Positions 1 to 7,604 of a stretch of 32,346 bases of DNA are shown one piece after another. The notes below the pieces were generated by a model. It was not told the origin of the DNA and did no database searches. It saw only the letters and a list, made by a program, of their open reading frames with translations. Position numbers and translations under genes: made by a program. Source of the DNA: an uncultured Campylobacter sp. (GTDB taxonomy: Bacteria > Campylobacterota > Campylobacteria > Campylobacterales > Campylobacteraceae); contig CALCKS010000307.1 in assembly GCA_937965895.1 (NCBI GenBank), positions 1 through 32,346 of the forward strand, given 5' to 3'. Numbering within the stretch: the stretch's first letter is position 1; the number at the start of each line of letters is the position of its first letter.

Positions 1-1021
1 TTTGCTTATTTAGCTCGCGGCTTAGATCGCGGATCATGCGAGGAAATTTATTAAATACCTTTGCAATAGGCAGCATCCTCGTTTTCATAACGGCTAGCTG
101 TATGTCGGTGGTCACTAGGCTTAGGCTAGATACGACTTGATTTAGTTCCTCAAGGAATTTCTCGCCTTCATATCTCTCCTCGACGTCGTCGTAAATTTTA
201 AGCAGTCTGTTTTTGCCAAGCACCAGCTCGCCGATAAGGTTCATCAGATGATCTAGGCGCTTAACCTCGACGCGTATAGTCTGCTCGTCCGTACTTCCTC
301 CGCCTCCGGTTGCGGGAACTTTTTTCTCCTCTTTTTTATCGGCAGGCTTTGCGGGAGCGGATTTTGGAGCCGGAGCTGAATTTGACGGTGCAGAAGCTTG
401 AGGTGCGGCAGGTTTTGGCGCTTCGCCTGCTGCTGCTTTTTGGGCCCGTCTTGCCTGATCTTCAGCCTTTCTTACTTTCAGCAGTCTTTCTATCTCGGCT
501 TCGACTTCGTCGTCGCTTAAATTTGATAAATTCTCATCGCTAACGGGTTCGGGCTCAGGCTCTTTTGGCGTCTCTACCACAGGCTCTGGCGTTGCGGGAG
601 CAGGCTCGCTAACGGCCGCGCTCGGGGCTTCGCCTTCGGATATCGCGGTTAGTCTTTTGCATATATCTTCTATCTCTATGCCCACATCCGTATCGTTGCC
701 GCTATCTCTGATACCGTGTAAAAGTCCCTTCATCATATCCACAGACTCCAGCACCACGTCCATAATATCAGGCGTTATCTTTAGTTCGTTGCGGCGGGCT
801 TTGTTTAGTACGTCTTCCATATGGTGGGTAAGCTTAGTAAGAATATCGAAATTTAAAAAGCTTGATGACCCCTTGACCGTATGCGCAACGCGGAAAATTC
901 TATTTAAAAGCTCTAAATCTTCGGGATTTGACTCAAGTTCTATAAGGTCATGGTCTATTTGTTCTACTAGTTCGAAGGCTTCAACCAGGAAGTCTTCCAT
1001 TATTTCTCTCATATCATCCAT
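1..1021 (-). CDS. cheA: Chemotaxis histidine kinase CheA (N-terminal part, cut by left edge)
   Basis: CheA takes signals from chemoreceptors and passes phosphate to CheY and CheV. The reading frame is open from the ATG at 1021 to the edge, so about 340 residues are visible. Residues 1 to about 110 form an Hpt (P1) domain with the phospho-accepting His47 in RVAHTVKGSS. A long Pro/Ala/Glu/Lys-rich linker follows (roughly 340-650 on the DNA), then the P3 dimerisation helices (VEVKRLDHLMNLIGELVLGK) and the stretch MLPIAKVFNKFPRMIRDLSR that leads into the ATPase domain. The kinase core, CheW-like domain and any receiver lie outside the window. The gene starts 11 bases after the cheV stop, so the two are probably co-transcribed, as in C. 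jejuni. Confidence 0.95.
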   Translation of the reverse strand, partial: MDDMREIMEDFLVEAFELVEQIDHDLIELESNPEDLELLNRIFRVAHTVKGSSSFLNFDILTKLTHHMEDVLNKARRNELKITPDIMDVVLESVDMMKGLLHGIRDSGNDTDVGIEIEDICKRLTAISEGEAPSAAVSEPAPATPEPVVETPKEPEPEPVSDENLSNLSDDEVEAEIERLLKVRKAEDQARRAQKAAAGEAPKPAAPQASAPSNSAPAPKSAPAKPADKKEEKKVPATGGGGSTDEQTIRVEVKRLDHLMNLIGELVLGKNRLLKIYDDVEERYEGEKFLEELNQVVSSLSLVTTDIQLAVMKTRMLPIAKVFNKFPRMIRDLSRELNKQ

Positions 1022-1032
1022 GATTTTCCCCC

Positions 1033-1974
1033 TTATTTCTTATGCGCTTCGATCACGCGAAGCACTTCGTTATAAAATAGCGATGCGTCAAATTTGGTTA
1101 GATATGCTGCGGCTCCGGCCTCTCTGCTTTGAGCTTCGCTATAGTCGTTGCTTAAAGAAGAGTTAAATATGATAGGAATTCCCGTATATCTCGGATCGTC
1201 TTTTATCGTCGATGCAAAGCGGTATCCGTCCATCTGAGGCATCTCTATATCGCTTAATATGACCCTTAAAAAATTGCTTAGCTTATCGCCGTACATCTCG
1301 TAAAGATCCTCCATCCTAGCAAGCCCCTCTATGCCATCTTTTGCTTCGACTACTTTTAGTCCCATTTTTTCTAGCATATCTTTTACTAGTTTTCTTGCCG
1401 TCGAGCTATCGTCTAGCACTAGTGCTAAACCGCTTAAAAGCTTACTTTGATCGATCTCTACTTCCATTTTCGGGCTATAAATGCCAAGCTCTTCGACGAC
1501 GCTTTCAAGATCGAGTATAAGTAAAACTTCGTCGTTTTCGATGCGAGTTACGCCTGTTATCTTGCCTTTATCTAGCGTTCCGGCGTTTGAGGCAAAAGTC
1601 GCAGCTTCGATATCCGCCCAGCTTATGCGCCTGATTCGCTTTGCCTCGTGGACGATAAAGCCTATCAATATACCGCTAAATTCGGCAATGATGACGCGAG
1701 GCTTGATAGCTCCACCCTTAGGCTCGTTTATCTGCATCCATTTGGCTAAATTTATGACAGGTATCACGACGCCGCGCAGATCAAAAATCCCCTCGATATA
1801 CTCGGGTACTCCGGGAAGCTCGGTTAAATTTGGCATCTTAATGATCTCGCGTACCTTAGCGACGTTGACGCCGTATATGCCCTCATATACATTGTCTCCC
1901 GACTGCTTAAAGATACGAAAATCAACAAGCTCCATCTCATTTGAACCGGTTTTTAATGTGCCGTTGTTAAGCAT
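1033..1974 (-). CDS. cheV: Chemotaxis coupling protein CheV (CheW domain plus receiver)
   Basis: CheV couples chemoreceptors to CheA and carries a receiver domain that tunes adaptation. The 313-residue protein has a CheW-like domain at about residues 14-165 (GIYGVNVAKVREIIKMP, YIEGIFDLRGVVIPVINLAKW) and a receiver domain at about 183-310. The receiver keeps the acidic pair Asp188/Asp189 (LVLDDS), the phospho-acceptor Asp242 (ILSDIEMPQMDG) and the conserved Lys294 (YLTKFD). The ATG at 1974 has a good AAAGG site just upstream, formed from the end of the preceding phosphatase gene one base away. The operon runs on into cheA. In C. jejuni the same order cheV-cheA-cheW is found. Confidence 0.95.
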   Translation of the reverse strand: MLNNGTLKTGSNEMELVDFRIFKQSGDNVYEGIYGVNVAKVREIIKMPNLTELPGVPEYIEGIFDLRGVVIPVINLAKWMQINEPKGGAIKPRVIIAEFSGILIGFIVHEAKRIRRISWADIEAATFASNAGTLDKGKITGVTRIENDEVLLILDLESVVEELGIYSPKMEVEIDQSKLLSGLALVLDDSSTARKLVKDMLEKMGLKVVEAKDGIEGLARMEDLYEMYGDKLSNFLRVILSDIEMPQMDGYRFASTIKDDPRYTGIPIIFNSSLSNDYSEAQSREAGAAAYLTKFDASLFYNEVLRVIEAHKK

Positions 1975-1975
1975 T

Positions 1976-2716
1976 TTAAACCTTTACGCTCTTTCGAGCA
2001 AACTTGATATTTTGGTCGTATTCTACTACAAAATAGCTTTGCTCGCATGCAAAAGATGGAATATTTATATATTTTTGTTTACCTATCGTGTACTGTTCAC
2101 CTTGGTGATAGTGCCCCTCGATGACGACGTCAGCCTGGTAAAATGCGTTATATCGGCGCATTTTTGCCTCGACTAAATTCTTAAAATTCGGTATTTTATA
2201 ATCTAAAATTTTTTGTTTAAGCTTATTTAAAATTCGTTTCGAGAGTCTAAAATTTAAAAATTTATCGAAAAAATTCATTGTTTTTAAAAAAAATTTGACG
2301 CGTAAAAATCTCAAAGCGTATTTCGAAACGAAAGGCAAAAATATATCCCCGTGCGCGATAAGCACGCTATGCCCGCACTCCGAGGCAAATTTAACCGGCT
2401 GAGCGCCGATCGGATAGGCTTTGACGTTTTTAAACAGAGGCGCGAGGTTAAAATCGTGATTTCCCTCGAAATAATAAATTTCCATTTCCTCTCCCAGCTC
2501 GTCGATCGTGTGAATATATCGCTCGTAAAATTTGACGAAAAACTCGCACTCGCTAGCCAAAAAATCAAACATATCGCCCATCAAAAACAGCTGCGGTGTC
2601 TTTATCTCACCGCTTTTTAACGCGCACAAAAAATGCCAAAAACTTTCGCGATTTTCATTTTCGTGCGAGTCGGCGATAAAGATCGCGCCGCTTTTTACGA
2701 CGATTTGCTCAGGCAT
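1976..2716 (-). CDS. Calcineurin-like metallophosphoesterase, probable UDP-2,3-diacylglucosamine hydrolase (LpxH-like)
   Basis: The 246-residue protein has the full dinuclear metallophosphoesterase set: Asp16-x-His18 (IADSHE), GDMFD at 47-51, GNHD at 85-88, then AHGD and GHYHQG toward the C terminus. No signal peptide is visible; a basic, hydrophobic middle segment (about 120-165) could bind membrane or lipid. Known LpxH enzymes of this fold release lipid X from UDP-2,3-diacylglucosamine, the substrate step just before LpxB. The gene lies two genes from lpxB, which supports that role, but the identity is an inference and other phosphodiesterase activities remain possible. A TTG at 2719 directly precedes the ATG at 2716; the ATG is preferred. 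About 130 bases separate it from greA. Confidence 0.72.
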   Translation of the reverse strand: MPEQIVVKSGAIFIADSHENENRESFWHFLCALKSGEIKTPQLFLMGDMFDFLASECEFFVKFYERYIHTIDELGEEMEIYYFEGNHDFNLAPLFKNVKAYPIGAQPVKFASECGHSVLIAHGDIFLPFVSKYALRFLRVKFFLKTMNFFDKFLNFRLSKRILNKLKQKILDYKIPNFKNLVEAKMRRYNAFYQADVVIEGHYHQGEQYTIGKQKYINIPSFACEQSYFVVEYDQNIKFARKSVKV

Positions 2717-2849
2717 CAAATTTTACTTTTTGTGGCGCCGAATTTGCGGCTAAATATTTCAAATTTTACAAGCGCCGTAGTTAAATTTAATGGCTCAAAT
2801 TTACCGGCCGAGCTCGTAAATTTAACGGTTTTAAACGCGCTCATCGGCT

Positions 2850-3332
2850 CTAAAATTTGATCGGTTTGTAGCTAACGGATACGATCTCGACGTCGCTTCT
2901 GCCGTTTGGCAAATTTAGCGCGACCTCGTCGCCCTCGCTCTTGCCGATTAGCTGCTTGGCTAGAGGCGAGTTTATCGAGATGAGTCCGCGCTCTAGGTTG
3001 CTCTCTGGCGTACCGACTAGCGTATAGGTCTTTTCCAGCTCGGTTTCTACGTCCATGATGACGACCGTGGAGCCGAATTTTACTTTATCGTGCTCGTATT
3101 CTGCGGGGTCGATTACCTTGGCGCGGCTTACTATGTCGCTAAGCTCGGCTATACGGCTCTCAATAAACGCTTGTTTTTCGCGTGCGGCGTGGTATTCGGC
3201 GTTTTCTTTTAGGTCGCCGTGGCTACGCGCGATGTCGATCTCCTCGACGATATTTGGGCGCTCGACGGTCTTTAGATTTTTTAGTTCGTTCGTGATTTTT
3301 TCATATCCGAAAAGCGTCATCGGTTCGGTCAT
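2850..3332 (-). CDS. greA: Transcription elongation factor GreA
   Basis: GreA enters the secondary channel of RNA polymerase and stimulates cleavage of backtracked transcripts. The 160 residues match the family's usual length. The N-terminal coiled coil (about 1-75) carries the acidic tip residues Asp40 and Glu43 in the motif RSHGDLKENAEYHAAREKQ. The C-terminal FKBP-like domain ends with SPLAKQLIGKSEGDEVALNLPNG-type sequence. The Shine-Dalgarno sequence AAAGGA lies in the last codons of lpxB, whose stop is 3 bases upstream of the greA ATG, so the two are probably translationally linked. The arrangement lpxB-greA is also found in C. jejuni. Confidence 0.97.
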   Translation of the reverse strand: MTEPMTLFGYEKITNELKNLKTVERPNIVEEIDIARSHGDLKENAEYHAAREKQAFIESRIAELSDIVSRAKVIDPAEYEHDKVKFGSTVVIMDVETELEKTYTLVGTPESNLERGLISINSPLAKQLIGKSEGDEVALNLPNGRSDVEIVSVSYKPIKF

Positions 3333-3335
3333 TTT

Positions 3336-4370
3336 TCATCCTTTGTTTGTTATTAAAATTTGCGCTACGCTAGCCGCAGAGCCGTGTTTTAAGTACTTTC
3401 GTAGCTTCTCGCAGCCTTTGATAAATTTCTCTTTATCGCAGCTCTCGTAGGCTTTTATTAGATTGCCGGGCGTTACTTCCTCTTGCAGTAGCTCCTCGTG
3501 CAGCGCCTCTTCGCCCATAAAATCAAACATTATATTTGCAAGCCCGATGTGGCGTAGCTTCACAAACATCCGCGCGATCATTATGTCGATTGCTTTAGCT
3601 TTATAAGCTAGCACGAACGGCGTGCCCACGAGCGCGGCCTGCAGCGTCGCGGTACCTGAGCAGATGAAGGCAAACTCGCTTTGCAAAAGCGCGCGCGGTG
3701 CGTCCGTAACCACGCTAAAGTCGCTAACATCGCCGTAAATTTGCATTTCGTTTGCTAAAAATGACGGTACGACGAGCAGTTTTTCTTTGCCTTTTATCTG
3801 GCTCGCCACTTCGCGAAAAATCGGCATCAGACGCGAAATTTCGGCACGGCGGGATCCGGGCATAAAAGCGATCTTGCCGCTTTGCAAAAGCTCGTTTTTT
3901 CGCACTCGCAGCTCGTCAAGCAGCGGATGTCCGACGTAGCGCGAGCGGTTATAGTACATCCCGTCAAACGGCAAAATCGAAGCCAAATGATCGCAGTAAG
4001 CCTCGACCTTCGCCACGCGCCCGGCCTTCCACGCCCACACTTGCGGCAAGATGTAGTAGGTAACGGGCGTTTTGATACCGGCCTCTTTGATCGCTTTAGC
4101 TAGCGGCAGGTTAAAGGCGGGGCTATCGATGAGTAGCACGGCGTCGCACTGCGCGGCTAGGCGAGTCATCTCTTTTATCGCGCGTTTTGCCTTAAAATAA
4201 AGCGGCAAAACCTCCACAAAGCCCATCGCGGAAAACTCCGAGCTTCGCATAAAAGGCTCGCCGAATTTTTCGTCAAAAATGCCCTTTAGTTCGCACTTTG
4301 GCAGATGCTCTAAAACCTGTTCGAAGTGCAAATTTGCAGAAGCCTCTAAACAAGAGACGAGTAGCTTCAC
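3336..4370 (-). CDS. lpxB: Lipid-A-disaccharide synthase LpxB
   Basis: LpxB joins lipid X and UDP-2,3-diacylglucosamine to form the lipid A disaccharide at the inner membrane. The 344-residue protein shows the GT19 landmarks YYILPQVWAWKAGR (about 116-129), YVGHPLLDEL, MPGSRRAEI and SGTATLQAAL. The N-terminal motif, GEASGD in E. coli, reads CLEASAN here; I believe this is a Campylobacter-type variant, not damage. It is shorter than the roughly 380 residues of E. coli. The start is GTG at 4370, overlapping the stop of the upstream gene as GTGA, with no other start in reach that keeps the beta strand MKLLVS. It is coupled to greA downstream. Confidence 0.96.
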   Translation of the reverse strand: MKLLVSCLEASANLHFEQVLEHLPKCELKGIFDEKFGEPFMRSSEFSAMGFVEVLPLYFKAKRAIKEMTRLAAQCDAVLLIDSPAFNLPLAKAIKEAGIKTPVTYYILPQVWAWKAGRVAKVEAYCDHLASILPFDGMYYNRSRYVGHPLLDELRVRKNELLQSGKIAFMPGSRRAEISRLMPIFREVASQIKGKEKLLVVPSFLANEMQIYGDVSDFSVVTDAPRALLQSEFAFICSGTATLQAALVGTPFVLAYKAKAIDIMIARMFVKLRHIGLANIMFDFMGEEALHEELLQEEVTPGNLIKAYESCDKEKFIKGCEKLRKYLKHGSAASVAQILITNKG

Positions 4371-4813
4371 TGATTGCCCTCAAAGTCCTCGGCTAAGCTT
4401 GCAAGCTCTCTTGCGCGCTCCTTAGTCATCTGCAGGTAACAATCAGCGGCCGTTACGGCATAAAGCGTACCCATAGGCGGCACAAACGGACATTTAGCCT
4501 CTTTATAAGCCACCCATTTACGTTGGATATCTTTTAGCTTCTTTTTATTTTCGTCGTTTAGCACGCTCATGGCTTTTTTGTAGTTTTGATTTAGGAGTTT
4601 ATCTTGGATAGCAAATTCGGCGTCTATGCACTGTATCATGCCTGCAGTCGAGCTATCTTTTTGCATGCACTCATCTACGCGCGCTTGCGATTCATCAAAT
4701 TCCTCTTTCGAAGTTTCCTCGATGCTTGACGCAGGTTTTGCTTTGATCGCAAGATCTTGCGCACCGAAAACCAAACTCGCCGCAAGAGCAGCAAAAATAA
4801 ATTTTTTAAGCAT
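4367..4813 (-). CDS. Secreted DUF1311 / LprI-like protein
   Basis: This 148-residue protein begins with a Sec signal peptide (MLKKFIFAALAASLVFGA) and should be periplasmic. The mature part has four cysteines (49, 62, 108, 125) and the family pattern of PF07007: MIQCIDAEF, then QDKLLNQNYKKAM, then RKWVAYKEAKC. Members include the lysozyme-inhibitor-like LprI, but most have no known role, so a function in lysozyme defence is only a possibility. A strong AAAGGAG site precedes the ATG. The stop overlaps the GTG of lpxB, so lipid A genes are probably read through from this gene's promoter. The four cysteines suggest two disulfides. Confidence 0.82.
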   Translation of the reverse strand: MLKKFIFAALAASLVFGAQDLAIKAKPASSIEETSKEEFDESQARVDECMQKDSSTAGMIQCIDAEFAIQDKLLNQNYKKAMSVLNDENKKKLKDIQRKWVAYKEAKCPFVPPMGTLYAVTAADCYLQMTKERARELASLAEDFEGNQ

Positions 4814-4838
4814 ATTTTCTCCTTTAAATTTGATGAAG

Positions 4839-4844
4839 ATTATC
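4839..4844 (-). promoter_or_regulatory. Possible -10 element (GATAAT) for the lpxB-cheA operon
   Basis: Read on the minus strand, GATAAT lies about 26 bases before the ATG of the DUF1311 gene, after a T-rich stretch typical of sigma-70 promoters in Campylobacter, which lack a clear -35. It would give a leader of about 20 bases. The region up to the nrfA terminator holds no gene. Confidence 0.35.
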
Positions 4845-4927
4845 GCCTAAAACGGCTAAATAAACAATAAAATTTAAATTTATAAGTAAATTCGGATTTT
4901 GAAATTTGAAAGAAAATGCGTAAATTT

Positions 4928-4959
4928 AAAAAACCCAAAGCCCGCAGGCCTTGGGTTTT
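4928..4959 (-). terminator. Rho-independent terminator after nrfA
   Basis: On the minus strand the nrfA stop is followed within a few bases by an inverted repeat of AAACCCAAGGCC and GGGCTTTGGGTTT (one G-U pair) with a 3-base loop, and then by a run of T residues. Arms are at 4931-4943 and 4947-4959. It separates nrfHA from the lpxB operon. Confidence 0.85.
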
Positions 4960-4964
4960 GGGGT

Positions 4965-6671
4965 TTATTTAAAATTTAGGTTCTTAACGTCTTCGTCGGC
5001 TTTTTTCATAGCTTCGGTAGGCGCTACGCCGATAGGATATTTATGTCCTAAAGAAGCAGGCGCAGGAACCGGGGTAGCTTCCTGGGTTAGCTTGATGCTG
5101 ATACCATAAGGCGCAAGCTCGTTAACTAGCTCGGTTTGTCCTTGGCGAGCAAATTCTTTACATTGACCTAGGATCCTAGCCGACTCTTCGTCTCCGTGGA
5201 AGCCGTAGCTGTTTTCGCTAAATGCGAAGTCCCAGCGGATGTGAGTTTTGCGGTGCAAGTAAAGAGTCTTTTCAAGAGCCTTACTGATAGCTTCTTTTCT
5301 CTCTTTTTCATCGGCGATCGAAGCAAATTTCTCATGCTTAGCTAGCTCGGCTCTGGCCGTTTTTATGTCCTGGATCAAAGAAAGTAGCGCATTTTCGCAG
5401 TTTCTTAGCTCGTAAGCGTGGCGATTTTGTACGAATGAAATTCTATCTTTTAGCACTTGTTCGCTTTGCGGGTGGCAAGTTTTGCAAGCCGCGTTTATAT
5501 CGGCAAGCGGAGTTAAAATTTCATGCTCGGTGATCTTTTGAGCTCCGGCGCGTTTATACGGCATGTGGCAGTCTGCGCACGTTACGCCGCTTCTTCCGTG
5601 GATACCGGTTGAGCTTAGCTCAGACTCTGAGTGCTGCATCTTGATAATTTTAGCGCCGGTATCTTTATGGATGTAGTCAAATTTAAATCCATCCTCTTTG
5701 GCCAACTGATCGTCGTAATACTGGTCGAAATTTTCGATCTTAAACGGCTGGTCTTTTTTCCAGAAAGTCCAAGGGAAAGTTAGGGTTTGGTCTTTACCGA
5801 AATAATACTCGACGTGGCACTGCATACAAACGTAGTTTCTCATCTCCGCTCTAGTAGCTTTTATGCCGCTTTTAGCGTCAGCTTCGTAGCCGCGTCCCAC
5901 CATCGCATTTACAAATCCCGGTCTTGTTACTCTTAGGCTCATATCGTCCGGGTGGTGGCAGTCCGCACAGGTGCTGCCTAGATGCGACCCGTGGATACTC
6001 TCGCCGTGTTTAGCCGCGATTTTTTTCATGACGTCAAAATACGGAATAGAGTTCATCTTCGTCCAAGCCGCTTTTCTCTTCTGGCCTTCTTCTTTAGGCA
6101 TTACGTCGAAGAAAGGCATAGGTAAGCTAGCTGCCGGAGTCGGATCTTCGGTTAGTTTGTAGTCTGGATCTAGCTGAAGCGCGGTTAGATAGCCGGTGTG
6201 GCAGTTTACGCAAGCGCCCGGTTGGCCTTTAAACGCTGGAAGTCCGTGAGAGTTTAAAAACTCTTTGTCGTTTCTTTTGGTCTCGATCTGATCTATCTGG
6301 CTATAGTAGTGGGTTCGCGGTTTGCTGTAATCCACGCCGAACGCATAACCGTTCCAAAACACCGTAGCCGCAGGCCAGCGAATAATCTTACTATAAGGTA
6401 AATCGCCGCCGAAAGCCGTTTCTACAAATTCGCTTCCTTTTGGATTTGCGTCGCTTTTATGCTCCATTTTTTTGTAAGCATCTAGCTGATTTGGGAAATT
6501 TGCGCCCCATTTTTCAAAATCAGGCTCAAGTTCGCTTACTTTATTGAGCATTAGCGGATACATCTTTTCTTCGGCTTTTTTAGCGCCGATATCCGTAAAA
6601 AGCGCGAACATAGCCGCACCGAGTACGACAGCCACTAAGAAAGTAGCTACATACAACACTTTGTTTTTCAT
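4965..6671 (-). CDS. nrfA: Pentahaem cytochrome c nitrite reductase NrfA (ammonia-forming)
   Basis: NrfA reduces nitrite to ammonium with six electrons in the periplasm; it also reduces nitric oxide and hydroxylamine. The 568-residue protein has an N-terminal signal or anchor helix (about 5-26) and five CXXCH haem sites at residues 154-158, 235-239, 282-286, 365-369 and 396-400. The first, which in most NrfA is CXXCK with lysine as haem ligand, is CVNCH here, as reported for C. jejuni-type enzymes. The active-site Tyr (CHVEYYF, 289) and His358 (IHGRSGVTCADCHMP) are present. A strong AGGAGG site precedes the ATG, and nrfH ends 19 bases upstream. Electrons come from NrfH. Confidence 0.97.
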   Translation of the reverse strand: MKNKVLYVATFLVAVVLGAAMFALFTDIGAKKAEEKMYPLMLNKVSELEPDFEKWGANFPNQLDAYKKMEHKSDANPKGSEFVETAFGGDLPYSKIIRWPAATVFWNGYAFGVDYSKPRTHYYSQIDQIETKRNDKEFLNSHGLPAFKGQPGACVNCHTGYLTALQLDPDYKLTEDPTPAASLPMPFFDVMPKEEGQKRKAAWTKMNSIPYFDVMKKIAAKHGESIHGSHLGSTCADCHHPDDMSLRVTRPGFVNAMVGRGYEADAKSGIKATRAEMRNYVCMQCHVEYYFGKDQTLTFPWTFWKKDQPFKIENFDQYYDDQLAKEDGFKFDYIHKDTGAKIIKMQHSESELSSTGIHGRSGVTCADCHMPYKRAGAQKITEHEILTPLADINAACKTCHPQSEQVLKDRISFVQNRHAYELRNCENALLSLIQDIKTARAELAKHEKFASIADEKERKEAISKALEKTLYLHRKTHIRWDFAFSENSYGFHGDEESARILGQCKEFARQGQTELVNELAPYGISIKLTQEATPVPAPASLGHKYPIGVAPTEAMKKADEDVKNLNFK

Positions 6672-6690
6672 TTTATCCTCCTGTTAAATT

Positions 6691-7233
6691 TTAAAAGTTA
6701 TGCGCATGTCCCGCTTCGCGGTGGCAAGATATACATCTTAAAGGCTCGCTAGAATTGCCTTGATGCTCTTTGAGATTTTTGTCAAACGGTTTTGCCGCTC
6801 CTATGGCGCGCGGATCTATAACGTTTGAGACGTATTCTTTATGGCAGTCCATGCAGTTTTCCTGAACGACTCTTTTTGTTTTTTCGTTTGCGGTAAATGC
6901 ATAAGGATTGTCTTTAAAAGTAACGGCATACGCGTGTCCTAGGCCGCTTTGAGCCTTCATGATCCAATATCCTATAAAATCATGCGGCAAATGACAGTCG
7001 TTACAGGTCGCAACGTTTTGGTGTCCGCCTCTTGACCAGCTTTCGTAGACTTGATTCATCACGTGACAGTTTTTACAGGCTGCGGGATCCGGACTAAAGT
7101 ATGAAAATCCCTTGGCATAGTAAAAAGTGTATAGTCCGTGACCGATAACCACTCCAAACGATAGCAACAAAAGAATGACCCAGATGGATGCTTTTTTCTT
7201 CGTGTTTTCCATGACGGGCTTTCTAACCTCCAT
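6691..7233 (-). CDS. nrfH: Menaquinol-oxidising tetrahaem cytochrome NrfH (NapC/NirT family)
   Basis: NrfH anchors NrfA to the membrane and feeds it electrons from menaquinol. One transmembrane helix (about 17-38) is followed by four CXXCH motifs at 53-57, 77-81, 127-131 and 167-171. The first reads CKNCHVM; in Wolinella NrfH the Met two residues after the His is the haem 1 ligand, so this fits. Two starts are possible: the ATG at 7233, which has no clear ribosome site, and the ATG at 7212, seven codons later, with GGAGG about 14 bases before it. The shorter protein matches the usual short N terminus. nrfA follows 19 bases downstream as one operon. Confidence 0.94.
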   Translation of the reverse strand: MEVRKPVMENTKKKASIWVILLLLSFGVVIGHGLYTFYYAKGFSYFSPDPAACKNCHVMNQVYESWSRGGHQNVATCNDCHLPHDFIGYWIMKAQSGLGHAYAVTFKDNPYAFTANEKTKRVVQENCMDCHKEYVSNVIDPRAIGAAKPFDKNLKEHQGNSSEPLRCISCHREAGHAHNF

Positions 7234-7273
7234 TATAAATTTAAATAAAACTTAACTTTATTTATAAGCCGGT

Positions 7274-7279
7274 ATTTTA
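7274..7279 (-). promoter_or_regulatory. Possible -10 element for nrfHA (TAAAAT)
   Basis: TAAAAT on the minus strand lies about 41 bases before the nrfH ATG at 7233 and would give a leader of some 30 bases. There is no -35 match, as is usual for Campylobacter sigma-70 promoters. I see no convincing activator box at the expected -41 position. Confidence 0.3.
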
Positions 7280-7524
7280 TTATTAGTTCGCTTAAACTCT
7301 CATTTATTTTCCTAATATAATTAAAATTAAATCTTAAGCTTATTTTTATACTGTGTAAATATAACAGTAGTTGTTATCAATTTATTATGATTGATTTCAA
7401 TCTATTTCGCTATTATATAATATAATATATTTACTATCTTAAATTTGAATAAAATTTAAAAACTAAAATACAAAGTAAACAATATCCAACATAGGCCAAA
7501 ACTTTAAATTTAAATAATAAAAGC

Positions 7525-7535
7525 TGTGCTAAAAT
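7525..7535 (+). promoter_or_regulatory. Extended -10 promoter for surE-tcdA
   Basis: TGTGCTAAAAT has an extended -10 feel, with TAAAAT at 7530-7535 and T-rich sequence upstream. Transcription would begin near 7542, leaving a leader of about 60 bases before the surE TTG. Confidence 0.45.
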
Positions 7536-7604
7536 CATTTCTTTAAAAATTTGAAAGCTATGGGCTCGTCAAATTTGCGTTAATCGTGATAAAAAGGAAT
7601 AAAT

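Larger units (their letters stand above)
7234..7604. other. AT-rich divergent intergenic region between nrfH and surE
   Basis: This 371-base stretch contains no gene. It is very AT-rich and holds a likely -10 for each side: TAAAAT on the minus strand at 7274-7279, about 40 bases before nrfH, and TGTGCTAAAAT on the plus strand before surE. A run of TA-rich sequence at 7411-7430 contains TATAAT on both strands. ATTGA-TT-TCAAT (7390-7401) and TTGTTATCAA (7371-7380) are imperfect dyads; their spacing does not fit a canonical FNR/CRP box. Confidence 0.6.

Noticed and set aside
657..1166. Plus-strand ORF of 169 residues
   Set aside because: Shadow of cheA and cheV; Ser/Ile-rich composition and no ribosome site.
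1481..2176. Plus-strand ORF of 231 residues
   Set aside because: Antisense to cheV and the phosphatase gene, both of which have full domain matches.
2717..2845. 42-codon ORF between greA and the LpxH-like gene (minus)
   Set aside because: No ribosome site, and its codons are mostly those of AAATTT elements.
7371..7401. FNR/CRP-type box before nrfH
   Set aside because: The dyads have the wrong spacing (2 instead of 4 between TTGA-type arms) and lie too far from the likely start.
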